Assembly: GCA_017984135.1 (NCBI GenBank)
Contig: JAGNZZ010000014.1
Coordinates: forward strand, 1-56,961
Reading direction: 5' to 3'
Length of the DNA stretch: 56,961 nt
From: Chitinophagales bacterium
GTDB lineage: Bacteria; Bacteroidota; Bacteroidia; Chitinophagales; JADIYW01
The notes beneath the pieces were generated by a model that did no database searches, was not told where the DNA came from, and was given only the letters and a program-made list of their open reading frames with translations. Position numbers and translations under genes: made by a program. This document shows, piece by piece, positions 6,837 through 15,268 of this stretch (position 1 is its first letter; each line of letters starts with the position of its first letter).

Positions 6837-8120
6837 ATGTTAACTTCCATAAGTGGCGATGTGCAGCAAACCACCAGTTATAAAGTGGTACTTCCATTTT
6901 ATATTTATGCAGCCATTTCTTTTTTGTTGGCTTGTAGTTTGCTGTTAATCCATACAGATATAATACATCAGCATTATTTTCATCCACAAACCTTAGCCAT
7001 CACACACATCATGGCATTAGGTTGGGGCACCATGATTATATTAGGTGCATCGCATCAATTATTGCCGGTTTTAATTGAAGGAAAATTAGACAGTTATTTA
7101 TTAGCACATCTTTCTTTCTGGTTTTGTGCCATTGGCATTCCAATGCTCCTCTTCGGGTTTTATACTTTTAACACAGGATGGCCTTTGCAAATCGGAGCAG
7201 TTTTAATAAATATAGGTATCATTTGTTATGTTGTCAATGTGATAGCAAGTGCCCTAAAAAGTAAAAAAATAAATGTACATACTTGGTATATGATGGTTGC
7301 CTCATGTTGGTTGTTTGCTACCACTGGATTAGGTCTGTTGCTCGTGTTTAATTTTTCACAAAGTATCTTACCAAAAGATTCACTATCCTACCTAAGCTTG
7401 CATGCACATTTAGGCTTGTTAGGTTGGTTTTTGTTGCTAGTAATCGGTGTTGGATCTCGTTTGATTCCCATGTTTTTAATTTCAAAATATACCAATACAA
7501 AATTACTTTGGTGGATTTTCGCTTTGGTAAATATTGGATTACTGAGTTTTATAATTATTAAATGCTTAGAGATAGATAAAATGTATTATTATATATCCAT
7601 TGCGTGTATTTTTATTGCCCTATTTTTATTTTTATTTTATTGTAAGAGTGCTTATAAAGTGCGTATTCGTAAAAATGTGGATGAGCAAATGAAAACATCT
7701 TTGCTGTCGGTTGTTCAAATGTTGTTTCCAATAATCGCACTATTAGTTTCATTACTTTGGTTGCCTAATGGAAAAAATTATCAATTAGTGTTGATGTATG
7801 GTTTTTCCTTTTTCTTCGGATGGATAACGGCCATTATATTAGGAATGACCTTTAAAACATTACCTTTTATTGTATGGAATAAAATATATCACCATCGAGC
7901 GCAAGCCGGAAAAACACCAGTTCCAAAAGAATTATTTAGTGAAAGGATTTATGCTATAATGTTGATAGCATATCTATTGGGTTTTATTATTTTTATACTT
8001 GGAATTATTTTTTCGATAAATTGGCTTTTAAAAATTGGCGCACTGTCTCTTTTGATGGCTGCTTTGTTATATGTATTAAATACTGGAATTATTTTGTTAC
8101 ATCAACCACATAAAAAATGA
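6837..8120 (+). CDS. Polytopic membrane protein, heme-copper-oxidase/NnrS-like
   Basis: The 427-residue protein has about twelve hydrophobic segments. Histidines sit at conserved-looking places in membrane helices: HPQTLAITHIMALGWG and GASHQLLP in the N-terminal third, and HAHLGLLGWF followed by GSRLIPMF in the middle. This pattern recalls subunit I of heme-copper oxidases and the NO-related membrane protein NnrS, but the copper-site histidines of a true oxidase are not evident. In Bacteroidota such proteins sit beside DUF2249/hemerythrin genes. A heme-binding role in NO or oxygen defence is inferred from context only. Its stop codon overlaps the ATG of the MIP18 gene (ATGA), indicating translational coupling. 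Confidence 0.75.
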   Translation: MLTSISGDVQQTTSYKVVLPFYIYAAISFLLACSLLLIHTDIIHQHYFHPQTLAITHIMALGWGTMIILGASHQLLPVLIEGKLDSYLLAHLSFWFCAIGIPMLLFGFYTFNTGWPLQIGAVLINIGIICYVVNVIASALKSKKINVHTWYMMVASCWLFATTGLGLLLVFNFSQSILPKDSLSYLSLHAHLGLLGWFLLLVIGVGSRLIPMFLISKYTNTKLLWWIFALVNIGLLSFIIIKCLEIDKMYYYISIACIFIALFLFLFYCKSAYKVRIRKNVDEQMKTSLLSVVQMLFPIIALLVSLLWLPNGKNYQLVLMYGFSFFFGWITAIILGMTFKTLPFIVWNKIYHHRAQAGKTPVPKELFSERIYAIMLIAYLLGFIIFILGIIFSINWLLKIGALSLLMAALLYVLNTGIILLHQPHKK

Positions 8121-8446
8121 ACATAAATATTGAAACAAATGATGCTTTAAAATGCGCACAAGCCTTAAAAGGCTTATATTTTGTAGATGATCCGGAAGTT
8201 GGATTAAATGTAGTAGATTTAGGATTAATTTACACCTTGAATTTCGATGAAGAAGCAAAGAACGTAGATGCCATCATGACCTTAACATCCCAGTTTTGTC
8301 CTATGGGTGAAAGTATCACCAGCAATATCATGCAAACACTAAGCGATGCATTTCCGGAATGGTATATCAACCTTCATTTAACCTTCGAGCCACCTTGGGA
8401 TTCGAGCAAAATATCAGAAAAAGGAAAAGAATTTTTAGGTCAATAA
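8117..8446 (+). CDS. MIP18/DUF59 family metal-sulfur cluster assembly protein
   Basis: The 109-residue protein shows the family hallmarks DDPEVGLNVVDLGLIY near residues 25-40 and a conserved cysteine in SQFCPMGES near residue 60. MIP18/SufT/PaaD-type proteins help to mature iron-sulfur proteins. The start overlaps the preceding stop by four bases, and the stop is four bases before the Rrf2 gene, so it is firmly inside the stress operon. The context suggests that it assists rebuilding of clusters, matching the Ric/ScdA-like repair protein at the head of the module. Confidence 0.88.
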   Translation: MNINIETNDALKCAQALKGLYFVDDPEVGLNVVDLGLIYTLNFDEEAKNVDAIMTLTSQFCPMGESITSNIMQTLSDAFPEWYINLHLTFEPPWDSSKISEKGKEFLGQ

Positions 8447-8450
8447 TCGT

Positions 8451-8876
8451 ATGCTGAGTCTCACTTGTAAAACCGCCATTAAAGCAGTCATTTATCTTTC
8501 CGGAAAGAAAGGTGAAAAGGCTGGAATTAAAGAAATTGCAGAACAAATAAAAGCAAGCGAACATACAGTAGGCAAAACTTTGCAAAGCTTAGTGAAGCAC
8601 CAAATCATCAATAGCTCAAAAGGACCTACAGGTGGTTTTTTTATTGATGAACAACAACAAAATCAAGCCATCTATACTATTGTAGAAACCATTGAAGGAA
8701 AAGGCATTTTTAAAGAATGTGGTTTAGGGTTAAGTAAATGTTCAGAATTGCGACCATGTCCAATTCACAATGAATACAAAGTAGCGCGTGAATTAATTGA
8801 AAAGATTTTTAAAGAGAAAAAAGTAAAAGATTTATGCGCACCAGTTACTAATGGATTAGCGTTTTTAATGGATTAA
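8451..8876 (+). CDS. Rrf2 family transcriptional regulator (NsrR/IscR-like)
   Basis: The 141-residue protein has an N-terminal winged helix (TCKTAIKAVIYLS, EIAEQIKASEHTVGKTLQSL, KGPTGGFF). It then carries three cysteines spaced C-x6-C-x5-C in ECGLGLSKCSELRPC, the position where NsrR and IscR bind a [2Fe-2S] or [4Fe-4S] cluster. It probably senses NO or cluster status and controls the genes ahead of it. The palindrome at 4311-4334 is the obvious candidate target, but this is inference. It is the last gene of the cluster, four bases after the MIP18 gene, and converges on cdsA. Confidence 0.9.
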   Translation: MLSLTCKTAIKAVIYLSGKKGEKAGIKEIAEQIKASEHTVGKTLQSLVKHQIINSSKGPTGGFFIDEQQQNQAIYTIVETIEGKGIFKECGLGLSKCSELRPCPIHNEYKVARELIEKIFKEKKVKDLCAPVTNGLAFLMD

Positions 8877-8889
8877 TTTGCTGAAAAAA

Positions 8890-9732
8890 TTACAAGAAAA
8901 ACGTTAAATAAAGCGTGCATGCCGGTAATGAAAAAATTAATCCATCAAATCTATCTAGGAATCCACCATGTCCAGGTAAGGCTGTTCCTGTATCTTTAAT
9001 TTGTAAATTTCTTTTTATCATGCTTTCAGCCAAATCTCCATACGTACTACTAATAGACGTAATGATAGCCAAGACAATGTAAGTCGTTAAACTTACCGAA
9101 TAACCTGTCCATTTTGGGAATAATAAATATACAATGTAAGCAATGACAATTGTAGCTATCATTCCACCAAAAAATCCTTCCCAAGTTTTCTTCGGCGAAA
9201 TACGTTCAAATAATTTATGTTTACCTAAAAATCTTCCAGATAAATAGGCCCAAGAATCATTTGTCCATGCAAAAACCATAATAGCCAATAAATAATGCCA
9301 ACTATATTCGCCTGCATGAAACGCCAATAAACTAGCTGATGCCAAAGGAATAGCAATATAAAAAATTGCCATGGAATTTAAGCAAACATTGTAAAAAGGT
9401 TTTTCACTTTTAGTGTACATTTCTATCACCAACCAAGTGAGTGGAAAACCACATACCAAGGATAATGAAATTAAAGGAATTTTATTACTAGCAACTAAAA
9501 ATACAATTCCAAAAATTAAAACACTAAAAACCGTATTAATAATCTTGTATGTTTTTTTCCATTTAGACGAAGAAGCCAATAAACTATGAATAACACCATG
9601 GTATTCATTGATGCACAAAACAACCAATAATGAAAATAAAACTAAAAAAGAATATTCACTCAACACCACACCTCCAATCATAATTATAATAAAAAAAATG
9701 CCGGTTGTAATTCTAGTTCCTATGTCGCCCAT
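8890..9732 (-). CDS. cdsA: Phosphatidate cytidylyltransferase
   Basis: The 280-residue integral membrane enzyme makes CDP-diacylglycerol from phosphatidate and CTP, the branch point for phospholipid head groups. The family signature is present: WTNDSWAYLSGRFLGK with ISPKKTWEG (about residues 156-185), and near the C-terminus GHGGFLDRFDG (about 254-264). Six to eight hydrophobic segments precede and separate these. The frame is open to 9777, but the ATG at 9732 gives the usual N-terminus MGDIGTRI. Even so, only 34 bases separate it from the stop of the upstream protease gene, so the two form an operon. Confidence 0.93.
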   Translation of the reverse strand: MGDIGTRITTGIFFIIIMIGGVVLSEYSFLVLFSLLVVLCINEYHGVIHSLLASSSKWKKTYKIINTVFSVLIFGIVFLVASNKIPLISLSLVCGFPLTWLVIEMYTKSEKPFYNVCLNSMAIFYIAIPLASASLLAFHAGEYSWHYLLAIMVFAWTNDSWAYLSGRFLGKHKLFERISPKKTWEGFFGGMIATIVIAYIVYLLFPKWTGYSVSLTTYIVLAIITSISSTYGDLAESMIKRNLQIKDTGTALPGHGGFLDRFDGLIFSLPACTLYLTFFL

Positions 9733-9766
9733 GTTTTTTGTATTTGAGAAATTAGCGCGAAGCCAA

Positions 9767-10702
9767 TCATTTGGCAAAGGTACTGTTTTTTCCTTTGTGA
9801 GAAAAATGATAAAAAACAGCCCATAAAATTATGAAGAGTAAGGAATAAACAATAAATTCCCAAGCTTTAGGTAATTCCGGTTGATTGATATCTATCTTGT
9901 ATATTCCGACATTGTTTAAATAAACTAAAATAACTTGTGCGCCATTGTTTATGGCGTGTGCGAAAATGGAGATCCATAAACTTGATGAATAATAAAATAA
10001 ATAACCCAAAAACATGCCTAACATAATGCGCGGTAAAAATCCGGAAAACTCAAAATGTATTAAACTAAACAATATCGAAGCAAGTAATACAGCTATGTGA
10101 ATATTTAATTTTTCTGATAATAGTTGTTGAAAAGTTCCTCTGAAAATCCATTCTTCTGCCAATGCCGGAATAAGTGCAATGGTAATTAAATTTAATATTA
10201 AAACGCTGATGCTTTTATCCTTTAAAAGTGCATCTACCAACATTTTATAATCTGCTTGCGCGCTGGCAGAAATGGCATTAAATCCCATCCATTTATTGAT
10301 ATAAAAAACTAGATTAATAGAAGGATAAATGGTGTAAATTAATATGGGAACTAAAACTACGAAAAGCATAGGAAAGCCATGGTTGGCATTTGAAAATTTT
10401 AGGATTGAGGTGTTTTTTAGTTTACTAAAAATAAGTGCAGGTACTAAAAAACTACAAAGAGAAGCCAACATTTGCGAATAGCGTAACGTATTCAAATCAT
10501 ATACATTTGATGCAATGACTTTCATGTCAATGGTTTGATAATAGGCAACAATTAATACGCCACTCAACATTTGTGCAAACAGAAAACAAAATGCAAACAA
10601 GCTTACTAAAATGAGTAGCTGCAACCCGAACGATAAGGAACCTATCCTATTGGTGGCGGCAGAAACAGGCTGCATATTTTCATCCATAAAATTATCTTCC
10701 AT
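9767..10702 (-). CDS. CPBP family intramembrane metalloprotease (CAAX-protease-like)
   Basis: The membrane protein of about 311 residues carries the CPBP/Abi motifs: EEWIFRG (E183, E184, R188), a histidine in HFEFSG (H216) and another in AHAINNG (H249). These build the active site of Rce1-like intramembrane proteases. Natural substrates in bacteria are mostly unknown. The start at 10702 is preferred over the open frame to 10831 because the extension has no family character and would overlap the divergent dusB gene. A TATATTTG box at 10726..10719 gives a leader of about ten bases. cdsA follows on the same strand. Confidence 0.88.
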   Translation of the reverse strand: MEDNFMDENMQPVSAATNRIGSLSFGLQLLILVSLFAFCFLFAQMLSGVLIVAYYQTIDMKVIASNVYDLNTLRYSQMLASLCSFLVPALIFSKLKNTSILKFSNANHGFPMLFVVLVPILIYTIYPSINLVFYINKWMGFNAISASAQADYKMLVDALLKDKSISVLILNLITIALIPALAEEWIFRGTFQQLLSEKLNIHIAVLLASILFSLIHFEFSGFLPRIMLGMFLGYLFYYSSSLWISIFAHAINNGAQVILVYLNNVGIYKIDINQPELPKAWEFIVYSLLFIILWAVFYHFSHKGKNSTFAK

Positions 10703-10718
10703 TCTTTGTAACTTTGCA

Positions 10719-10726
10719 CAAATATA
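10719..10726 (-). promoter_or_regulatory. -7 box of the CPBP/cdsA operon
   Basis: The minus strand reads TATATTTG. Predicted transcription start is near 10712, ten bases before the ATG at 10702. The box overlaps by two bases the plus-strand box of dusB. Confidence 0.55.
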
Positions 10727-10732
10727 AGTTTG
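10725..10732 (+). promoter_or_regulatory. -7 box of dusB
   Basis: TAAGTTTG matches TAnnTTTG; a TTTG lies 16 bases upstream at 10705-10708. Predicted start is near 10739, giving a 14-base leader to the ATG at 10753. It shares two bases with the divergent box. Confidence 0.55.
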
Positions 10733-10752
10733 ATAAACGACATAGGCGCATA

Positions 10753-11748
10753 ATGGTAAAAATTGGCGATATAGAATTGGGCGAATTTCCGCTTTTGCTG
10801 GCACCAATGGAAGATGTGAGCGATCCGCCATTTAGAATGGTGTGCAAACAATATGGTGCCGACCTTATGTATACGGAATTTATTTCATCTGAAGGGTTAA
10901 TTCGAAATGCCCAAAAAAGTATCCAAAAATTAGATATTTACGATGATGAACGTCCGATTGGTATTCAAATTTTTGGTGGTGAAGAAGATGCCATGGTGGA
11001 AAGCGCTCGAATTGTAGAACAAGCAAATCCCAACTTAATTGACATTAACTATGGTTGTCCGGTAAATAAAGTAGTATGTAAAATGGCTGGAGCCGGAATT
11101 TTACAAGATATCCCGAAAATGGTGCGCCTGACGGAGCAAGTGGTGAAAGCTACCCATTTGCCGGTTACGGTAAAAACACGTTTAGGCTGGGATGATACAA
11201 GTAAAAATATTGTGGAGGTTGCCGAACGCTTACAAGATATTGGCATTCAAGCTTTGAGTATTCACGGTCGCACACGCAAACAAATGTATAAAGGCGAAGC
11301 CGATTGGACATTGATAGCAAAGGTGAAAGAAAATCCGAGAATGAAAATTCCCATTTTTGGCAATGGTGATATCGATTCTCCACAAAAAGCAGCAACCTAT
11401 AAAAATAAATATGGCATTGATGGCATCATGATTGGTCGAGCAGCCATTGGTGCTCCTTGGATTTTTAATAGAGTGAAAGCCTATTTGTTTGAAGGAAAAG
11501 AAATTCCAGAACCTACCATTGAAGAAAAAATAGCCATAATAAAAGCACACCTACAAAAGTCTATTGAGTGGAAAGGAAATGCATTAGGTATATTGGAAAT
11601 GCGCCAACATTATTCCAATTATTTACGTGGATTGCCCAATATTAAACCATTTAGAACTCGATTAGTGATGAGCCATGAAATAGACGAATTGGTTGCTATT
11701 TTAGATGAAATTCTGCAAGAATATGCAGGCATAGAACAAATTATTTAA
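10753..11748 (+). CDS. dusB: tRNA-dihydrouridine synthase
   Basis: The 331-residue flavoenzyme reduces uridines in the D-loop of tRNA. It is a TIM barrel with the family motifs APMEDVSDPPFR near the N-terminus, TEFISSEGL, INYGCPVNKV with catalytic Cys102, KTRLGWD, the FMN-binding GNGDI, and IGRAAIGAPWIF; a C-terminal helical tRNA-binding domain follows (EMRQHYSNYLRGLP). The start at 10753 is chosen over 10714, since the earlier codons lie in the promoter. The length is typical of bacterial DusB. It is divergent from the CPBP/cdsA operon. Confidence 0.94.
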   Translation: MVKIGDIELGEFPLLLAPMEDVSDPPFRMVCKQYGADLMYTEFISSEGLIRNAQKSIQKLDIYDDERPIGIQIFGGEEDAMVESARIVEQANPNLIDINYGCPVNKVVCKMAGAGILQDIPKMVRLTEQVVKATHLPVTVKTRLGWDDTSKNIVEVAERLQDIGIQALSIHGRTRKQMYKGEADWTLIAKVKENPRMKIPIFGNGDIDSPQKAATYKNKYGIDGIMIGRAAIGAPWIFNRVKAYLFEGKEIPEPTIEEKIAIIKAHLQKSIEWKGNALGILEMRQHYSNYLRGLPNIKPFRTRLVMSHEIDELVAILDEILQEYAGIEQII

Positions 11749-12021
11749 ATCCAATATGCGTTGCACTTAAAAGTCCACGCTTGCTTTCTTTTCTTCTTTT
11801 AAATAATTCAAAGCGTCAAGTATCATTTTTTTTGCGCGCGAGCTTAGTAAATGTGTGGATGAATAACTACTAATTGCATTTTAAAATGTATATATCAAGA
11901 ACGAGACAACGTTTGGTTGCTTTTCATAAATAGTGTAATAAATAATCCACAATGCATCTATAAAAAATAATACAAACTACTCGGTTTTGCTTAATTTTAA
12001 AAAGATTTTAAAAACATACCA
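11749..12021. other. Gene-poor 273-base gap
   Basis: No RNA gene or strong hairpin is seen. The minus strand holds a 19-codon ATG ORF at 11826..11767 (MILDALNYLKEEKKASVDF) whose frame stays open for about 18 more codons upstream. It reads like protein sequence, so it may be a gene remnant or a very small gene. The rest is AT-rich, without a clear promoter for the glycosyltransferase at 12022. Confidence 0.5.
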
Positions 12022-13230
12022 TTGCTCATCTTCTTGTTCATATCATTTTTATTAACCATTTTTTATGTGGGCATTATGCTGACTTACAAAAATGAGTGGA
12101 TTGAAATAATGCAAGTAAACGAACTGTCGGAGCACGTAGAAACATCTATTTCTATTATCATACCAGCAAGAAATGAAGTAAAAAATATTATCCATTTGCT
12201 ATCGGATATTTTAAAACAAGATTATCCAAAAGAATTGTTTGAAGTAATTATAATTGATGATTATTCAGAAGATGAAACCTACAAAGTAGTGCAACAATTT
12301 TCTAAAGATGCACATTTACAAATCCACATTTATAAGCTGAGCGAACTCATCCATGAAAGACAACAAACTGCATATAAAAAACGTGCCATAGAAGTCGCTG
12401 TACAATACGCAAAAGGAAACTTAATCATCACCACGGACGCTGATTGTAGGGTTCAAAATACTTGGCTTCGGAGCATAGCTTCTTTTTACGAAAAAGAAAA
12501 ACCTAAACTAATTGCTGCGCCCGTTTGTTTCCAAAATGATTTCACCACATTTGAGAAATTTCAAGCGTTAGATTTTTGTGGAATGCAAGCCATTACAGGT
12601 GCTTCATTGAATATGGAGATTTTTAATATGGCAAATGGTGCAAATTTGGCATACGAGAAACAAGCATTTTTAGAAGTCAATGGATATCAAAATATAGATG
12701 AAAAAGCGAGTGGCGATGATATGTTGTTGGTCTATAAAATGGCTCAACAATATTCTAAAAATGTACGGTTCTTAAAGTGTAAAAATGCCATTGTTTTTAC
12801 GGAACCTCAGCGTACATTATCTGATTTTTTACAACAACGTTTCCGTTGGACGAGCAAGTCGAGAAGCTACCAAGATAAACGCATGACGCTTATATTAGGC
12901 TTGGTATATTTATTTGTGTTAAGTGTATGGATAAATGCAATTTATTTTATTTGTAAATCTACGTATTCTATTTTATTTCCAGAGAGAACACTTACGGCAC
13001 TTATTAATTTTTTACCAGTTTTTTTTGTTTTATTGATGCTGATATTTCAACTCATTTGTAAGTTTTTAATAGATTATATTTTTTTAAAACGTGCCGCTCA
13101 TTTTTTTAATAGAGATGATTTAATGCAATCATTTTTTAAAAGTGAATGGTATCATATTTGGTATATTCCGTTTGTAGGTACGTTCGGTAATGTGCTGCAA
13201 TATAAATGGAAAGGCAGAAAATTAAGCTGA
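12022..13230 (+). CDS. Family 2 glycosyltransferase, membrane-associated
   Basis: The 402-residue protein has an N-terminal membrane segment and a GT-A catalytic domain. Motifs are IIIPARNE (about 45-52), the IIDDYSED nucleotide-binding aspartates (about 78-84), TTDADCR (the DXD, about 138-143), ASGDDMLL, and the QQRFRW motif. Three or so C-terminal membrane helices follow. Such enzymes add sugars to lipid or polysaccharide acceptors at the inner face of the membrane. The acceptor is unknown. The start is a TTG at 12022; no upstream ATG exists in frame. The second glycosyltransferase follows 23 bases later. Confidence 0.88.
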   Translation: MLIFLFISFLLTIFYVGIMLTYKNEWIEIMQVNELSEHVETSISIIIPARNEVKNIIHLLSDILKQDYPKELFEVIIIDDYSEDETYKVVQQFSKDAHLQIHIYKLSELIHERQQTAYKKRAIEVAVQYAKGNLIITTDADCRVQNTWLRSIASFYEKEKPKLIAAPVCFQNDFTTFEKFQALDFCGMQAITGASLNMEIFNMANGANLAYEKQAFLEVNGYQNIDEKASGDDMLLVYKMAQQYSKNVRFLKCKNAIVFTEPQRTLSDFLQQRFRWTSKSRSYQDKRMTLILGLVYLFVLSVWINAIYFICKSTYSILFPERTLTALINFLPVFFVLLMLIFQLICKFLIDYIFLKRAAHFFNRDDLMQSFFKSEWYHIWYIPFVGTFGNVLQYKWKGRKLS

Positions 13231-13239
13231 TTAATCTCT

Positions 13240-13247
13240 TATATTTG
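13240..13247 (+). promoter_or_regulatory. TATATTTG box six bases before the TTG start at 13254
   Basis: The box matches TAnnTTTG and puts transcription start on the first base of the TTG start codon. No TTG element is found upstream. It lies between two genes that may also be cotranscribed, so it could be an internal promoter. Confidence 0.35.
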
Positions 13248-13253
13248 TAATGC

Positions 13254-14342
13254 TTGCAAAATACGAAAACGATACTAATTGCACCATTAGATTGGGGTTT
13301 GGGTCATGCCACGCGTTGCATGCCAATTATTGATGTGCTGTTAAAGAACAAACATCGAGTACTTATTGCTGGAAATGGAGATTCCTTTTTATTACTGAAA
13401 GAAACCTATCCATCCTGTACTTTTTACGAATTGCCAGCATATAATATCCAATATAGCAATGGCAAAAATGCAGCACTACAAAGTTTACTACAAACACCTA
13501 AAATAATGCGTGCCATTGAACAAGAAAATAGCACGTTACAACAGATTACAACAATCGAAAAAATAGATTTAATTATTTCAGATAATCGTTACGGAATTCG
13601 TCATCCAGATATAAAGTCGATTATTATTTGTCATCAAATTGCGTTGCAATCACCATCGCCTTTTGGGTTTATGAATCCTGTTTTTTTAAAATTACATCTT
13701 CAACAAATCCATAAGTTTAATGCGCTTTGGATTCCGGACAATGAAAATGAGCCAACGCTTTCCGGAAAATTATCGCATGACATTTCCTTTAAAATTCCAC
13801 ATCGATATATTGGCATTTTAAGTCGCTTTTCTAATTATTCCAAACAGGTTTCCTTTGTAGATGAGTTGGATTTTGATGTATTAATTGTGTTATCAGGTGT
13901 GGAACCACAACGAACCACATTAGAACAAGAATTGATTCATCAATTTAAAAAAAGGAAAGAAAAAGTATTGTTGATACAAGGTAAAACAGAAGTGTTTAGT
14001 CAATCAATTGAAGATAATTGTACCATTATCTCTTACTTAAATACGAATGATTTATTTTCGGCCATTCAAAAATCAAAAATTCTTATTGCACGTTCCGGAT
14101 ATTCTACAGTAATGGATTTGGCAGTGCTGGATAAACAAGCCATTTTTATTCCGGCAGCTGGACAAACCGAGCAAGAATATTTAGCAAAAACATTGTCGGA
14201 AAAAGGATTTGCAGTAGCGTGTCATCCCCAAAAAATAAATATAAATGAAGCAATTTTACATTTGAAAAAATGTAACGGATTTAAAAATTATACCACGAAT
14301 TCAATGGTATTAGAATCCATTATTTTGCAATCGTTTTTATAG
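13254..14342 (+). CDS. GT-B glycosyltransferase (MurG/GT28-like C-terminal domain)
   Basis: The 362-residue protein opens with ILIAPLDWGLGHATRCMPII (about residues 7-26), the glycine-rich acceptor-side loop of GT-B enzymes. It ends with a donor-binding segment RSGYSTVMDLAVLDKQAIFIPAAGQTEQ (about 280-310), as in MurG and related UDP-sugar transferases. It is cytoplasmic, with no signal or membrane segment. The substrate is unknown. Pairing with the preceding family 2 enzyme suggests a shared glycoconjugate pathway. The start is a TTG at 13254; the next in-frame ATG would remove the conserved N-terminal loop. Confidence 0.8.
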   Translation: MQNTKTILIAPLDWGLGHATRCMPIIDVLLKNKHRVLIAGNGDSFLLLKETYPSCTFYELPAYNIQYSNGKNAALQSLLQTPKIMRAIEQENSTLQQITTIEKIDLIISDNRYGIRHPDIKSIIICHQIALQSPSPFGFMNPVFLKLHLQQIHKFNALWIPDNENEPTLSGKLSHDISFKIPHRYIGILSRFSNYSKQVSFVDELDFDVLIVLSGVEPQRTTLEQELIHQFKKRKEKVLLIQGKTEVFSQSIEDNCTIISYLNTNDLFSAIQKSKILIARSGYSTVMDLAVLDKQAIFIPAAGQTEQEYLAKTLSEKGFAVACHPQKININEAILHLKKCNGFKNYTTNSMVLESIILQSFL

Positions 14343-14362
14343 TTTTATTTGTAGAAATCTAA

Positions 14363-15181
14363 TTATTTAAACAATGGCAAATGAATTAAATCAATTGATT
14401 CTTTATAAAATAATTGTGTTGTTTTTTCAAAACTTTCGGTATAGTCAGATACGTAAAACGAATTTTTTCCTTTCTTTTCGTAGTTCACTAATCCATTTTC
14501 TATCATGAAATTTTTTATTTGTAAAGCCACAATTTCATTGGTTGCCAATACATCTACTTGTTTGTTCTTGTTTTTATAAAATGCTTCAATTTCTTTTTTT
14601 ATTAAAGGATAATGCGTGCAGGCAAGTACCAAAGTTTCAATATCTTGTAATTCCGGAGCATTCAAATATTCTTCAATAACAAGATGAGAAATTTGTCCGT
14701 CAACAAAACCCGATTCAATCATCGGAGCCAATAATGGCGTGGCCAATTGTTGCACTTGCACGTTAGTGTTTTTTTGGTTAATCTTGTTTTTATAAGCATT
14801 GGAATTTATGGTACCTAAGGTACCAATAACACCCACTTTTTTATATTTTTTTAGGATAATTTCATCTACCACCGCATCAATTACATTAAAAACATGCGCT
14901 TTGTCGCCTGCCATATTTTCTAATAAATCAAAAGCAACGGAAGATGCCGTATTGCAAGCGATTACGATTATTTTACAATCTTTTGAAAGCAAAAAAGAGC
15001 CAATGGTTTTAGTGAAATATCGAATGGTATCTGCAGATTTATCGCCGTATGGAAGATGTGCCGTGTCGCCAAAATACACCAATGATTCGTTGGGTAATTG
15101 ATGTAGAATGGAGTTTGCCACAGTTAATCCACCGATACCAGAATCAAATAATCCAATAGGTGCTTGTGCATTTGTATTCAT
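14363..15181 (-). CDS. murI: Glutamate racemase
   Basis: The 272-residue enzyme makes D-glutamate for peptidoglycan. The two catalytic cysteines are in ACNTASS (Cys76) and ACTHYPL (Cys188), and the N-terminal LFDSGIGGLT carries the conserved aspartate (Asp13). The length is normal. It lies just downstream of the strong terminator that ends the bamA-ompH operon, so it probably has its own promoter in the 30-base gap or receives read-through. It converges on the glycosyltransferase at 14342. Confidence 0.95.
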   Translation of the reverse strand: MNTNAQAPIGLFDSGIGGLTVANSILHQLPNESLVYFGDTAHLPYGDKSADTIRYFTKTIGSFLLSKDCKIIVIACNTASSVAFDLLENMAGDKAHVFNVIDAVVDEIILKKYKKVGVIGTLGTINSNAYKNKINQKNTNVQVQQLATPLLAPMIESGFVDGQISHLVIEEYLNAPELQDIETLVLACTHYPLIKKEIEAFYKNKNKQVDVLATNEIVALQIKNFMIENGLVNYEKKGKNSFYVSDYTESFEKTTQLFYKESIDLIHLPLFK

Positions 15182-15211
15182 ACCTCAAATTTCTAAAAAC
15201 TAAAGCATAAA

Positions 15212-15243
15212 AAAAAATCGTGTTGCTCGCAACACGATTTTTT
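15212..15243 (-). terminator. Intrinsic terminator of the uppS-bamA-ompH operon
   Basis: A 14-bp perfect stem (15212-15225 with 15230-15243) has a CTCG loop on the plus strand. Read on the minus strand, it is followed by nine T residues. It lies directly after the second ompH gene. It is symmetrical enough to work in both directions, but only minus-strand genes lie upstream. Confidence 0.88.
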
Positions 15244-15268
15244 ATAAGCTAACTTAAATGAGTTAAGT

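Noticed and set aside
10714-10752. Longer N-terminus of dusB
   Set aside because: The ATG at 10714 lies inside the overlapping divergent promoter region, and the family N-terminus starts at 10753.
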